Positions 1 to 14,900 of a stretch of DNA of 64,000 nucleotides are shown one piece after another. The notes under the pieces were generated by a model, which saw only the letters and a list, made by a program, of their open reading frames with translations, was not told the origin of the DNA and searched no databases. Position 1 is the first letter of the stretch, and each line of letters opens with the position of its first letter. The stretch is taken from the NCBI GenBank assembly GCA_013396995.1, contig VWZP01001599.1:882206-946205 (forward strand). The letters run 5' to 3'. Position numbers and translations under genes: made by a program. Source of the stretch: Dicaeum eximium (Eukaryota; Chordata; Aves; Passeriformes; Dicaeidae).

Positions 1-3000
1 CAGGCCAGCCCACTGGTTCTTGCTGTGGACGAAGGCTCCAATGGAAATCTTCTATGGTTTCTAATCTAAAGCATATTTCTAAAAGCAAATGGCTCATTGC
101 TGCCACTGCCAACCATTTCTGTTGATGTCAAGCAAGGCACTGGGGTCAAAGGTTCAGCTCCCTATCTAAGATGCCTTTCTGCACTGTAGTATTAAGAGAC
201 AAAGTGAGGCTGCCTTTATATCCCATGTCATGGCTGACACAAAACTAAGATAGTGCTATTTGTGGCATACATAATTTTCTTTCCTAATAAGAGATTCACA
301 CCTTTATTTTTGAAATACAAAGGAGCATCATGTTTTTACAGTATTCATAAACAAATTAAAATAAAAGCAGTCAAAATCTGGACGGTACGAAATTCATACC
401 CTCATGAAGTTCAGAATTTTCATGTATTTCTAGCTTTTACTAAACATGGCTGACTACTTAACATGCTGATTGATGTTTAAGATAATCTGCAACTCCAACA
501 GTATAACATAAAATTTGTATTTTGAAGCATAAGATCTTAATTATTCTAATCCTCTTCAAAAGTCTTTTAAAATACAACACCTATATCGAGTGCCAGGAGT
601 TTGTTTGTGCCTTAGCAGCAGAAAACAGATAAAATGAGGGGTGTGCCAGCCAGAGTCTGCATGGAATTGATATTAGCAGAAATCTCTGTTTGAAATAAGT
701 TATTTCTTTGTTTAACTGAATTCATTTCCAGACCTGACAAAAATTCAGAACAATATTGTGAATGAAAAATAGATATGTTTATGAAGCAAAAATGTAATAG
801 ATCTCATTTTCAGGCTGATGCTAGTGGTTCTAGTATGTATTTAAAATTTGAGCCTTCTCATGTCAAAAATCCACACATTTTAAACACATTTTGAGCATTT
901 CTGTCGTACTGAATTTATGAGGGGGAAATCTTTCTTAGGGTGAAAAAACACAATACAGAGCTATAAATGTATGCACAAGAGGATTACAAGCCAGATAAGC
1001 TTATTTTGAAAAGGACAAGGATCTCAGATTTCACACACTTTTGTCTCTTAGCAAATTATTGAAGTCCATTCTATTTGCTAGACAAATCCTGCAAAATTCA
1101 GAAAACATATTTTAGAAGAATTGCCTGGATTAAATGTAAAGTTTCAACAGACCTGAACATGCCTTCAAATATTTCCTTGTTAGCTACTTGACTGTGCTAT
1201 CTGACATACTGCTTTTGAATTATCACTTAGAGAAATGTTCTTCAATGACTCTAAGTAATAAGGTGACAAAAATGTGATCAGCTATTGGAGTTATGTTTGC
1301 ATGCCTTGAAAAACTGATTGCCATTTTGCATCTCTGTATGAAGAGCCCAAATTCTGCTCTGCTGCACACTTGTGTAGCAAATTGATCTAAGATGAATCCT
1401 GATGATGCTGCTGCAAGCAGGATTCAACTTTATGAACATCAGTCTGAAATGGCAACCCAGGTCAACAAATCCATTTCCCTGTACTAACAGGCATCTGCAG
1501 AGTCTTGAATGTCCTAAACCCCCGATTCCTCCTATAATCTCCTATAATAGTCCCAAAGTGTTATTTAGGACAAACAACAACTACAACTAATAATTTTTAA
1601 AAGTCTATAATGACCTACAGAAAGTAAGCAGGATGAATAAAAGCTATTGCTTATCCTGTAGATTCCAGTATAGCAGATTTTTTTTTTTTAATTTGCATAA
1701 CATACCTAGGACAAAGACTGTGCCCTTCAATATAGAGGAACACAACAAAACAAGCAAAAAACCCTATCACAGTTCTATTTGGATTAGGGGAGAAGTTCTT
1801 CCTGGTCCTAAATCTGGCTATCAGTTCAACTATAAGCTTACTTCAAATGGCACCAGGAGTGTTTCAGCACTGTGCCTTTGCATCCTGTCTAGACATGTGG
1901 CCTATTTCCAGTTGGCTGGTCATTAGAGGAACAGAAGAAAAGTCAAACAAAAAAAACCCTATGAGGCAATTTATACATCAAGAGAGAAAAAAAAAAATAA
2001 TCCCTCTTGGCCCAAAGGCAGCCAGTGAATGCCCTGAAGCAAAGAATTAATATAATATATGTCACAAGCAAGCAGTGGTCCAATTTCATTTCAAAACCTC
2101 TTGGAGACTTGGACCCAAAAATTTACATCTGTCCAACCTTGTGTTTGGTATTTGAAGGCGTAACCATCAGAACAATCTTTTGCAAGTATAACTTCTCACT
2201 CTGGAAAAAAAAAAGAGAAGCTTTTATCTCTGTAGAATAAATAAATAATGATCTAAACCGACATTTCAAAGCCTGAAGTCAGCAAAATAAGTACCCCATG
2301 CCCAGAACCTGCTGGTAGCTGGTCATCTTGGAAATGTAGTTAAAGAGAAGATGTGCAGGCCAAGAAACTGGGAGCAAAGGTTTCACAGCAGCACACAGAG
2401 TGCCCTGTGAAGGCCTTGAACAAAAGGTCCATACTGTTCTGTTTCCATATCACATATTAAGGCTCACTGCTTGGACATGCTATTACTCAGAAGACCAGAG
2501 CACAAAAACCTGTATATAGTAGGATTGGGTACTTGACTGGATTTCTGGGAAGTCTCGTTTCATGTTCTAGGCACAGCACTTAAATTCTGTCACAAGAGGC
2601 CTATTACACCAGGAGAAACTTTAGTAATAAGGTTGTGGTGAAGGCCATGGGGATCATAGGAATATAAATATTTGGGGACATAAGAGTTCTAGTTTATTTC
2701 TGTAGCATCCTAAGCTCATTTTTTCTACTTTGCTTTTATTAAGCTATCCATTCCTATTTGCTTACATAGGCTAACCAAATATAAAATCTATGGAAGATTA
2801 ATATATCACCCTCATCTAGACAATTATATTTGTCTGTGTGTGCAGCTCTGTGCATGCATTTCTGAACTGAAAGAAAAGAACTAGTTGTTTTTATTTCTTC
2901 TAACTTGGGAAGAAAATATCCATTATTTTTATTAGAGGTAAATTTGTTTCAAATATTGTTTGTGTTGCAGTAGTGCTAAAATTCCAGCTGGAGATAGATT

Positions 3001-3192
3001 CCATGCCTATTTGGCATGCTCTGTACACATCCATCTATAACAAAAAGTGTGCCTGATCCCAAAACCTTGCCATCTGCACAGTTAATGGGAGATAACAGTG
3101 GATACAAGAGGCTGCAGCAGAATGAAGAAATAAAGACACAGTTTAATCAGCCATGACAGGCATCAACCTCAAGTAAGCCAAAGATTGATCTT
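1..3192. other. Intergenic DNA, no gene recognised
   Basis: This AT-rich stretch has only short reading frames of random composition. I saw no splice-flanked exon, RNA gene or clear transposon. If synteny with mammals holds (CFTR - CTTNBP2 - LSM8), this would be the gene-poor interval upstream of CTTNBP2; that placement is inference. Confidence 0.6.
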
Positions 3193-3280
3193 ACAGTGCT
3201 TACTCAAAGCAAAGTGTTCTGTTATCTAATGCTAATAGATAACAGAACACTTTGCTTTGACAGTGCCCTGTTTGCACTGT
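3193..3280. repeat. Perfect 25-bp inverted repeat (hairpin) with extended base stem
   Basis: Positions 3204-3228 are the exact reverse complement of 3236-3260, with a 7-nt loop at 3229-3235. After an asymmetric internal loop (4 nt on the left, 13 nt on the right), 3193-3199 (ACAGTGC) again pairs with 3274-3280 (GCACTGT), giving an 88-nt imperfect hairpin. Either strand could fold. It could be a short palindromic mobile-element remnant, a templated inverted duplication or a small hairpin RNA precursor. Sequence alone does not decide, and I recognise no known microRNA seed in it. Confidence 0.85.
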
Positions 3281-6200
3281 GTAGAAGGAAAACCCTTCAG
3301 AAAGGTCATTCCTCTTTCTGGCCATCATTTGTTGCCAGTGATTTCAATGACAAAAGGAAGAGTATTACTAATTTAGTATATACATATTACAAAGAGAAGG
3401 GTTTACACTGATCCACATGATCATGATCATTAAAAGGAAATAAAATGGAGTCTTCTTGTTCAAATGATATTTTAGATTTCAAAAGGTGCTAAAGAAAATG
3501 GCAAAGATATTTTAAAGGAATGAGGATATACAGTCAGATTTACAAGCAAATTGATACAAGATAATTTCCACTAGACAGGATTAGATAATACAGGAAAATA
3601 GTAATTTTCTTCATATACATTTGATACCATCAACTTGAATACTGCTTAGATTGCTTATAGCTAAAAGTCCCATTCAGTGCATAAGATGTGTGGAGACTTT
3701 ATGATACGTTTTTATTTAATTCCTGTAATGGCAGATATTGTTGCATCAAACTGATTTCCAGCAGATGATTTTTACACTACCAAAATCACAATGACTGAGC
3801 AGACGTGGTCCCTCAGGTTGCATTTTTAGGCAGTTTGGCAGTTGCCAATCCATAGAATGTTGCATAAATTAATATATCTCATGATAGAAATTATTTCTTG
3901 GTAGGAAAAATAATTTTTATACTTACAAGCTAACGCACACAATTTTGAATATATTGCATTCTTGAAAAACTAGAAAGAATAAAATTGTAACTTCTAAAAA
4001 AATACACTTTTTTCAATATTGTAAATAAAAAAAATCTTTCTCCAAATATATGCAAATAAGATTTTTCCTGTGCATTTAATACATAGCTAGTGACTCATGA
4101 ATTATAGCTCTTAAGTACCAAATTGGATAGTTGACATCCCACTGAGTGACAAAATGCCTTCCCTCTCCTCTAAACAACCTTTTCCCAGGGCTTCCTGACT
4201 AAAGAAAAGAAAAAGGTTTCATAAATGGTATTTTTTCCCCAGGGATTGGGGGTAGATTGTCATTGAATTCTTGATGTCCTGATTTCACACACTATAATGA
4301 ACCACAGATTTCTCTAGCATTAGTGCCATGGGAGCTGAGGTTGGGTACCTGATGCTCCCTTTGCCCTCTTTAGGGCTCAGCCTGCTTCTTCTGGTAGTCC
4401 CAACCCATTGAGTCCCACCAGGAATGGATGTCATGGAAATCTACTTGGAGCAGTGATGAGGATATAGCAGAATGAACATGCTGTCAAAATGGGTATGTCT
4501 TTTACATATTAATTGTAGGAAAATATAGCTACATATTGCAGCTATGTAGTAAAATAGTATATCATCCAGACCTCAGCTTATATGGGTATGTAGCAAATTC
4601 AGAACATCACGTAACCAGAAATCCAATGCTTGGATTTCATAATACCCCACAGTGATGCAAGGGATAGTCTGTGTCCATACGTGGGTGAGGTTTGTCTGAG
4701 GACATACATGGGATTACAGAAAGACACTGCTTTCTGGCTATTTTTTTTTAAATTCATAAACAACCTTTTCCAAACTATATAGTTTTGCATATGTATTTAA
4801 GAAAGGAAGACATGTGCCATTCATTCGATAAAAAGATGGACTAATTATCAGGCAGCCAGATGGCAAAATACAAACTATAATTCACAGGCAATCGTTCAGC
4901 ACAGATCAACACCTCCCGTATGGCTCCCACACCCCAACACCAGTTAAAAACACAGAGCTGCAGAAATGAAATGCTGCAAGGATCTCAAGAAACCATCTAA
5001 TCCATCTTCTTGCATCCAGCAGGGAAATTTTTGGTCAGTGCAATACAATTTTATTCCATGGAAAGTCTCCATGGACAAAAGGTTTCAGTAGTTAAAAATT
5101 CCTTCATATGCAAAATAGAAAACAAAAACAACTCCTCCTAAACCCCAGAGCAAAGCCTTGAGGAATTAACTGAAACCTAAACCACAAAAACCTCAGAAGA
5201 CAGAATAACCACAACACATCCTCACTGCTGCAGACATGTGTTTCTTTAATGTGGTTACAAGCAGAGCATGCACTAGGAATCTTTTTATTGCACATGGGAT
5301 CGTTCACATAACAAACTGAGCAAACCAAAAAATACATTTCTATAACATGTGCAAAAAACCCAGCATCTGACAGACTGTAATATAAGCTTTGCTGTAAGGG
5401 GCTCACAGAAAGCAATATGATGGACAAGTTGCAAGAACCTGAATGGAATATGAAAAGCATTCACCACATCTCAGAGCCAAGGAAAGCACCGATGAATCTG
5501 CGCAGGCAGGGACGCAGCTGCCGTGGGCTGTGTGTGTGGAACAATGCAGGTGCTCCTGCCCTGCCACAAAACACAAACCATGAGCTGTCCTAGGCACTGG
5601 CAGCAAGGAAAGGGACCCAAAACCTATGAATGCTTGTAAATTTATCTTCATAAAAATTTATTTTAATAGGCTGTAATTCCTGTGCTCACTCTGGACTCAG
5701 ACACAGGTTAAGTCAGGGGTCTTCCTTGTGCAACACTTGATTTGCACCTGAGAAATGTTGCTGTGGCACCCTATGGTCTGGACACCAGTTTTAGGCTTGT
5801 CTTTGTGCCATAGTGCTGGGTGTACAACACACCACCTGCTGACCGGCTGAGGACAAATGGCAGAGAATGGCATCTTACTGTGGTTTTTTTATTAATTCCA
5901 GATTTCTGCACTAGGTTCTTTAAGAAAAAAGAGATGGTAAAAGCCTTCTTATACATTCACAATTGTCAGCAGAGAATATATTTGGTGTTGTCTCCTCTGT
6001 GCTCAGAAGAGAAAATAAGAAGTCAGAATGTATGTACTTAATTAGTGCCATTTCTGCACAAAACTCCTAATTAACATTCATGGTAGTCTGCTTTAAAGAA
6101 CTGCTGCTTTTTCTATTTCTATATTTGCTGGTTGGTTGGATTGAGGTTTTTTCCCTCCCTGAATAAGAGAAAGCAGGACAGGAATGTTGAGTTTCTTTCC

Positions 6201-9200
6201 CTTGAAAACGTTACTGGTGAGCACTGACCAGAGCCGCTTCTGCGCTGGCACTGGTGGCAGACAAAAGGTCCAGCTTCCAAATAGTGCTGGCTTTTTGGTG
6301 CCCTCACACATGAACTGTGGGTGACAAAGTCTGCTCTAAAGTTGCCACAACTCAGCCTTCTGAAACCTCAACAATCATGGGAGGTGTGAAGCCAGAAGGA
6401 GAGAGGTGAGCACTGGGAGGTATCCTTGACTGCAGATGCTGTCTGCTGGTTCTGCAAGCTCGTGTGTTTTGCCTGGCACTTTCAGGACCAAATCCAGTGC
6501 AGTTGCCTGATCAAATGCCAGGATGCCTGCTCAAATGCCCAATCAAATGCTACAGACACTAAAAAATTGCAACTAGATCTTCATCTGGGAAAGTTTATGA
6601 GGGAAGGGAAAGCTTTTTATTTTTCAGGTTTAGCCTTCATGTATTTGCATGACTCCTGTGGCTACCAGTGTGTGCTAGTGGGTTTTCTCCTGTTTGGTGC
6701 TTTAAAATTTAACTTTCCATGTGCACTGCAAATGCAATAGGCACATACCTTTTATTTATATTTACATTTACAAATGGACACGTTTGAAATATTTTGGGAT
6801 GTAAGTACATAATGGAAAGGCAAAGTTTATCAAAGAACTGAACACATAAAATGTGAGAAATGCATTTTTGCATGCATATGTAGTGTAAACAGCAAATTTA
6901 ACTGTATTTTCTAAAAGAACTATTGAATGGTTGGTAGCAGATTTTCTTACATTAATCTGGCTACCTGAAATTCAACATTGTGAAACAATAATGGTAGAAA
7001 TGTCATTTATTCAGCTGATATACAGCTATCTTTCATATTCAGATTTTGTTGGAATGCTAATTGGAAATTTGAATGTCAGGCTCTTGTTAATAGACTAGTC
7101 TCTGAGGGATACCTGCATAACAATACATTCCCTCCTCCTCTCTTCCTCCAGTTGGAGATCACCTCTGCCTGAGTTCTGCTCTTCCCACAATACTTTAGAT
7201 GCTTAGGGAAAGGCTGCTATAAGCCAAGATACCTGGGAGAAACAAAAGTGGCTTTATTGAATGTGAAAACGCTTAGGAAGCCTGTGAAGTGGGTGCTATG
7301 TACTTAGTTTCCCTGGAGTTTCATTTTCACAAGATTACAAAACAGTGCATTTCAAATAACAGACCAGACGGGCTGTGTTTCACTGACTGCACAGATTCCT
7401 TGCTCAGATGTTCCCAATAGCTCTCCTTTCTAAATGGGCAGGATATAGCTGCTCCCACCGTGAGCTGTCACTGTCTACTTCTACACGTGCTAAATCTTTC
7501 TGGGGATTCATATTTTTTGTTGCAGTATTTACATAGTGCTTGACATCTGCAAGGTAATTTCATAATCTTAAAAAATTTTTTATTCAGACAACCATACATT
7601 TCTAGGCACTTTTTTCTGCAAGAAGCCCTGCAGTGGATCAAAGGGTGTTATTGGTTTTGGTCTTTTTCAGAATAAAGTGTGCCACTCCATGTAGCAACTG
7701 CATCAGAATAATGTAGTCAAATGACGTAAATACTCCAAGGGTGGTTGCTCCTGGAATTCAATAACTACCTCAGAAGATTTATAGCTGAGGCCAACACTAT
7801 ATTTGGAGTACAAATTAAAAACTTCTGCAGCCTTTGTAAATTATAATTGTAACCATTGTAACTATGGAAGATATTTTAAAGTATTGACACAAAAGGCTTC
7901 TCCTTCTGAGCAAGATTCTTTTCGTACTGAAAAAGAAAGCCAGAACACAAAGGAAAATATCCCACTTGGAGCTGACCACTTTGCTGAGAATAAAATAGAA
8001 AATGTATTCCATAGCACTCCTCTGTGGGACGCTTAGCAAGAACTGATTTTGTAAAATCTTTTCTATGTATTTACCCCAGATTAAATCTGATCTGCACTGT
8101 GACATTATCTTGATAAAGCAAAGCATCCTAAAAGGAGACCTTTTGTCCAGAGCCCCCATATCCACATGAATTGTAAGCTACAAGCAATGGGATGTGTGCT
8201 ACAATCAGAGTCAAGGCCACAGTGGAGCAAGAGAGGCACCAGATGGTGACCGATGTGAGGGCCACCACCTCAGGGTGCTCCCCAGATCCTGGGCAGGCTC
8301 TGGAAGAAGCATCTGGCAGCTGAGATGAACAAAGAGGGCAGTGAGACCAGGGGGGAAAAGCTCCAGAGAAAAGAGTACTGGGGGGAATAAAGCAAACATG
8401 TCTGGCCTACCAAAATATCCTGCTCTTTTCTGAATACAATAAACAGCTTTGTGCACAGCCCGCAAGGCCTATGTATAACCAGTGCTCAGTTAATTTATCT
8501 AATTAAAATAATTTTATCTGGGGAGAGAGAAAAACCTATGAACATTTCCTGTATCTGAAATTCACTTGTACGAACAAAACCTCTAGTATTTCTTTTCATA
8601 CAATTTCACTTACCTCTGTTTCATACTACCTTAATCCCAGTTATTTCAGCTGACATTTTACAACTGACACCTGAGCCCAGAGTGGGTCCTTTACAAGAAA
8701 CTTTAAGTATTGTGATCTTGGAGGGGATTTTTCATCTTGTGAGATAATCTTTTTTTACTGGGTATATTCAGAGCATGGTTTTTATACCACCTTTTAAATG
8801 TTGTGTATAAGGGACCACAAACAGCCTTTGTGGAAATGAAAGTTTGAAATCACTATGCTGAAAGATTCAAATATTTGTGAATTTGTCACTATTTATAGAC
8901 TCATTAGATATAAAACTCTACTAGCAAAAAGTATAGTTCTCTGCATGTTATGTGTTGTTCCTATTTACGCTTCCCCTTCTCACAAAGCATGCATTGCATT
9001 TAACATTTGTCTAACATGCAGGTGACTGCTCTACAGTTTTGAGGTTTCTCTTTCAATTTGTCATTCTGCAGTATTTGAAATTCAACGAAGATTAGATTTT
9101 GCATAGAGTTGGGTGATGATTTTACTGGAATCTTGACTAAGGGGCTCTAAGATAAAATTCTAACCTCTTTAATGCTTGTAGCACTCATAGACCAACACAA

Positions 9201-11968
9201 GTGTATAGTGTGCATCTTTATAAGGGAACTTCTTTTCTTTAACTTTTTAAATTAACAATATGGTATCCTGTAAAAATTAAAAAGTCTGCCCAGAAAAGAT
9301 AAATAGTGTGAGTCCACTAGCATTACCCCTCCCTCTGTCAGTACTGTGTTCTGCTGCTCTTTATTCCCCATCCTAAGCTGTGTGCCACAGTGTGGTAGTC
9401 ATTCTTCTGCTAAAAAAATGGCTTCTGTGATGCTCAAATGATGTTAAAATGTGGGGAGCATGTATAAATCCACCACAGCCAGCTGTAATGAAGTGAAGGC
9501 CATTACAAACACCATGCTCCTCCCAGTTGCACATAGATTTACAAGGCTCCCCAGGCATTGCATGACATTGTGAGGACACAGTGACTGAAATAACGAGTAG
9601 CCACTGTGCAGTAACACATCACTTTATAGCAGGGAACCTGTGTATGGTAGGCATGGTGCCACACAAAGATTGATTAGAATCAGATGGTAAAACATGCATT
9701 GCAGTTTGTACCCTGATGAAATTGCTGGAGTGATCATTAAAATGATAGTTTGATACTCCTGAAGCAAACACACCTTCCCAAGGCACTTTTCAGAGTTCTA
9801 GGTATCAGTCCTGAGATGGAAATGGTTGGATACACTGATGTATAAATGTAATTTTGTGGTGTACAGAAGAGTACAGAGCTCACGAGCCTACCAAACTCCA
9901 ATCAAAAGAAATGTTCCCACACTCCCGTTGCTGTTCCAGAATTCAGCAAACCTGCACTTAGTTCCAGTCTCTACTGTACCACTGCACTATCATCCATGTG
10001 GATAAAAGCCTAAACCAGTTGCTGTAACTGGCAAAATTCCCACTGACCTGCATACAAAGAGATACTAATTCCTAATCTTCATGTTCCTCATCTGGTGAAT
10101 AAAGAAGATATTTAATTTCTCCAAGTACATCTGTTTATCTTTATTTAGACTATATAACCCCTTTGGACAAAGACTTGTTAATTTGTGCTGTTCTTTAAAA
10201 TTAGCTCTTCTTTAAAATTAAAGTCAGTAATAATCTGTGTAATCCCCAAATCAAGTAGCATCAATGTATAAGAGCCCAAACATCAATATTGTAGGTTTCT
10301 AAAATCAAGTGTGCTGACCAATGGGTAGAAAAGTACAGCTGACAACTGGCTGGTCAGCACTACACCAGGTGCCTGCCCAGAAAGAATAAAGACATTTTCC
10401 TGCAGTTCACTGGAAACTTAGAGCAGGTCATCTGCCCCAAGCACATCAAACAATTAGAGCTTTCTCTATACTCTTACAAAAAGTCTGATTATGGCAGCAT
10501 AGCAGATGCTTTATAAAGTAGCTCATTCGCTATTGACCTAGATCAATATGGTTTAGAATAATAAACTTAATCTTAGATAATATCTAGCACATAATCTACC
10601 TCAGTCTCATCTGAGATCTCTCTGGGTTACAGTGGTATAAATAATACTTAAATAATTACTGCGGGAATTAAATGATATTTAGCAATTTCAATTTTATTAC
10701 ACTTGCCCTTTGAAAGCCAAAGATGTAATGATAGATTCTATAGGAACATTTGACACTTTGATAACTCAACTGTAGTTAATGATACCAGAAAGAGCCATTG
10801 AGACAAAAATGTAATGAACTCTCATAGCAAGTTTACAATAAAAAAATAATTTGTAACTATAGAAAAAATTGAATTAGTTTTACTTGTTCTATGTCTTCAG
10901 CAAGTTTTAAATATGTAAATACTGAAAGAATTCTCTTTTTGTCCAAAACTGCTGAAGTTTAAATTTTATTTGTAGCTCTCCCTTCAGTGAGGCAGTCCAT
11001 TCTACTGGGGAGACCATGTATTTTTTGCAGTCTAGTTATATCTTCTTCCAGTGTGATAGATTTTGTCTTACACTGCAGAACAAAGTGAATAATTTTCCAT
11101 TATAAGTAGGACTGTTTTCTCACCTCAGGAAAAAAAAAAGAGCTTCATTTTCATTCCACCAGCATTTAATTCACTTTTGGGTCTAGTTTTCATTCTAGTT
11201 AGTTGTGTAATTCATGCCCATCTGTTTCTCTGCAAGCCAAGTGATGGTTTTTATGTTTGAAATGTTTTCTTCCTTTTGTATATGGCAATAAATCTTAGAG
11301 TAATATTTTGATGACCATTTGACTATTTCCACTTGTTACAGAAGACATTTTTTTAAAAAGAGCACTAAAGAGCTCCCTTAACATCCACAAAGTTCACAGT
11401 TAAGTGCAGAAATTTTCTTCAGTCACAGTAGAAATTAAAGCAGGAGTGCCAGGTTTGTGCTATGCATTCACAGTCAAAGGGATGTTCTAGTTTCTAAATG
11501 CAAATCCTTTAATATGGTCTCTCAGCTCTAGAAGAAGATAGAAGAGTAAGGAACAGAAAAATCATCCCTTAAATTCACATTGAGTTCTGCTCATATCATG
11601 AACAGACAGCAGGAACTAAAATACACAAAGAAGGAAAAGAAACACTAAAGGAAAAGGGATCTGCATTTATTCAGCAGTAAAAATAGTGAAATTATCCTTG
11701 GGGATCACTTATGGAAAACTAGATTCTTTAGTTTCAGGTGAAAATATGAATGTAACTTGAAATGTTGTAGAACATCTTTATTAGCATATATTATACTGTT
11801 TTGTCATAACTTGTCCTAGCTCTCACCCACACCACAGGAAAAGACTTCTTCCCAACCTTAGAAGCACTTCTTAGCTCAGGCTCCAGCTGCTGTGCAACAG
11901 CAAGATCTCCTTATTTCCTTCCCATGTGTGTAAGACCAGAGCAGCTACCATACTCAGATGTTTGTGAT
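3281..11968. other. Intergenic DNA, no gene recognised
   Basis: No coding exon or RNA gene is recognisable. The region is AT-rich, with slightly GC-richer patches near 5480-5600 and 8210-8470 that show no coding signal. A 17-bp near-tandem word (TTCTTTAAAATTA) repeats around 10190-10225. The AT-rich interval around 10480-10860 contains several TAAT-type words and is noted separately as a possible noncoding element. Confidence 0.5.
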
Positions 11969-11998
11969 AATTTTTCCTGTGCTAATTTTTCCTGTGCT
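11969..11998. repeat. Exact 15-bp tandem duplication
   Basis: The 15-mer AATTTTTCCTGTGCT occurs twice head to tail at 11969-11983 and 11984-11998. It looks like a small replication-slippage duplication in intergenic DNA. No function is evident. Confidence 0.9.
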
Positions 11999-14900
11999 AT
12001 ATTCAAGGGGAAGAAGAAAAGCACAGTGTGTCAGAAGGGAACCTCCAAGGGAAGCTCCTGGAAGGATAAGATTATCCAGCACATTTTACCCCGAGCTACC
12101 CCTGAAGACACAACCTAGTCTTTGGCTTTTGTGGCTCCTGTGGCAAATAAACTTTCTCTTTTCAAGCTTACAGAAAATACTAGTTGCTTTAATGAGACAT
12201 TTCAAATAGTATCATACACTGGTGAATAGCAGTGTTGGTAGTAGGTTCACTTTACTATCCTTTCATAAATATAAAAAAATGCAGAAAAGATCTGCCCTCA
12301 GCCCTCATTTTCATTTGCAAATAAGCTATTGGGTCCCTAAGCTTTTGTTCTTTGTTTTAGGGCTCCTGTAGCAAAGCCAAAGAATCATTCCTAAACAACT
12401 GTGAAAATACAGTAGACTTAGTTTTGTCTGTTTTGAGGCATATTCACTTTATTTTCTAGCCTATATTTCTAAGGATGTGAAGTTTAACAAAATTACACTC
12501 TGTTTCTTCTTTTAGTAGTCTGGTAGTCATTTCCCCCCCACCCCGTCCCAGTAATTTCTCATTATTTTTGGTATTCCCTGACCAATTTCAGTCTCATGAA
12601 GCAGATGATTAGAGATCTCAAATACAACAAATGTCTACACTGAAATATAGATGCTGATTAAAGAAGAGAGGCCTTACTGGTGCTTCCCCTGAGGTAGGGG
12701 CAGAGAGAATTCAACATGATCCTTTCAGCAGTATCCAGCTGCACGATCAGCAGGCCTGTCCTGACTGGGCAGATATCATCCACATTTTACTAGGCTAAAT
12801 ACAGCTATTTTATACAGGTAAAAGCAGGAAAAATAGCTTGGACTTATGTGAAGTGGTGGTGTGGGAAGAGGTATGTTAGTGCCAGCAGGCTGGGAAGTTC
12901 CTGTGGTGTGAGGAGAGGGCACAGGGCTTTGGGAGGAGGCAGCATGTAGTGCAGGGGACGATAGGAGTACAACAGGTATCCCAGCAGTGAGGCAAAGGGA
13001 CATAAGGCTGTGCTGAGTGTGTTGTGGGGAGAGTATTCTAAAGGATATGCTTAATTCACATATGCTACACAGACCCATAAGAAACCCAGCTTCACCAGTT
13101 CCACTGGCTGGGGATTATCTGCATTACTGTACTTACCAGAACTTCAGGAGTGAGAAAGAGTCCATGGTTTGGAAATCCTGACAGAGCTCACACAACTGAG
13201 CATGCAGTGTGGGCCTTCCTGCTGTTCAGCAGGCAGGATTGAGAAGGCCCAGTAACAACTTGAGGAACAGCTTCAACAATGCCGACTTAAAGGGATCCCA
13301 CAATTATTTTCCCTGTTCAGACAAGTCAGTCTGGGTCTACATTGCATACCTTTTATGTTGTGTGACTAAATTTTACCTGGCTCATTGCATTTCCAGTTTG
13401 ATTTTATGGGTTGATTCCCTTTTGTCTTAATTTGTGTAACTACATTGCTTCCTAATTTCCATGCATCTGAATCAAGAGTATGGAAGAACACAAAAGGAAA
13501 TGATTTTCCAGTCCTGCAGAATTCTCAGCCTTGCCCCATACCTTATCTGACTGAAATTGAAGGTTTTCAAAAACATCAGAAGAAACAAGACAAAATACAT
13601 CCCTTCATGCTGGAATAGCCCCATAATGTGGTTATTCACACAGAATCCACATCACCACCTGAACACCAGAGGAGTGAATTTAGAGGGATTCATATCCAAG
13701 CCTATAGAAGTTTATGAATGTTTGATCTTTAATACCTAGTGTGTTTATATCAACAGACAAAATACACAAAGATATCTGCCTGGATCACTTGTCTATATGA
13801 TGTGTGATACAGAAAAATCAGCAAAACCTGTCTTCCCAGCCCTGTCATCAAGAGCAAGCTTTTTCGATTTTCAGACTTTTGAGGTACACATGTAGAACCT
13901 GCAAGTTTGCATGTAGACAGATACGTGCACATACAAAAATTTGATAATATTAGGCTTGAAAGCATGATTACAGAACAGCTAGGTCAAAATCAGTGCTTAT
14001 GCACACCACTCTCAGTGCAGGGAGGTTGGGCATCTCTTCACCTTAGCCATCAGTGAAGCACAGGACTGGGACAAGTGTAGCTACATGCAGTTGAGGTGCT
14101 TTGCTTTTTGTGTACTGTTTTGTTTTGCCAGTGAAGGTAATCTGCAAGGGCAGATGAATTACAGAATGTAATTGTGATTCCCTCTCTGAACAGGTCCAGT
14201 GTCCTAGCAGGCTGTAACAGCCCTTGCTTGGATTCGTAAGCCAAAAGGGAAAGCAGCACAAAACAATTAGAGAGTTATATTCCTGCTGAGTTGTACTGGT
14301 GGGCAGATAAGCTGCTGCCTTATGCACATGTCCTTTAAAAGATTAAATAATTAAGCAATAGGTGGACATCCCTTCCATAGAGTTTAAGATCATTAAGCAA
14401 AATTACTGGGAAGCATTCCTAGACTTGCAATTATTCTTATTAGATTTCATAGTATCACAGGATGATGTGGGCAGGCAGCATCTTTTCTGATTCAGTTTGA
14501 GTGATGAGCTTCATGCTGTGTAATTGGAAGTCAAGTCATAGTACCATTAGCCTTTATTGTTTTCCACATTGAAATATTTTCTCTCAGCACTGTGCATAAA
14601 TGACATCGTAGCACTGGGAAGCTTTTGTGCTACCTGCCTTTCAACAAGCACTCCCAAAAATTCATTTAAAAAGTAAATAGATCAATAAAATGACAAAGCA
14701 GTTGAGTGGACATTACTCACTTCCTTGGTAATGTCATCAGCATTACACAGTTATGGCTTTTCTACACAAGGAATAAAAAGACAGCTTATTGTACAGACTA
14801 TCTATATAAAAGATTACCCCATCACTTTTTTGAAGACAGCTCAGACTATAATGAAATAACAATACTTTATCTCCAAAATTATAATATTCTATGCAGTGCC

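Noticed and set aside
8210..8470. GC-richer patch with an AATAAA, considered as a gene 3' end
   Set aside because: No coding frame or splice structure lies upstream on either strand, and single AATAAA words are common in this AT-rich DNA.
14445..14490. Possible short CR1 tail (CATAGTATCACAGGATGATG)
   Set aside because: Only about 25 bp resemble CR1 and the usual following words are absent, so it cannot be supported.
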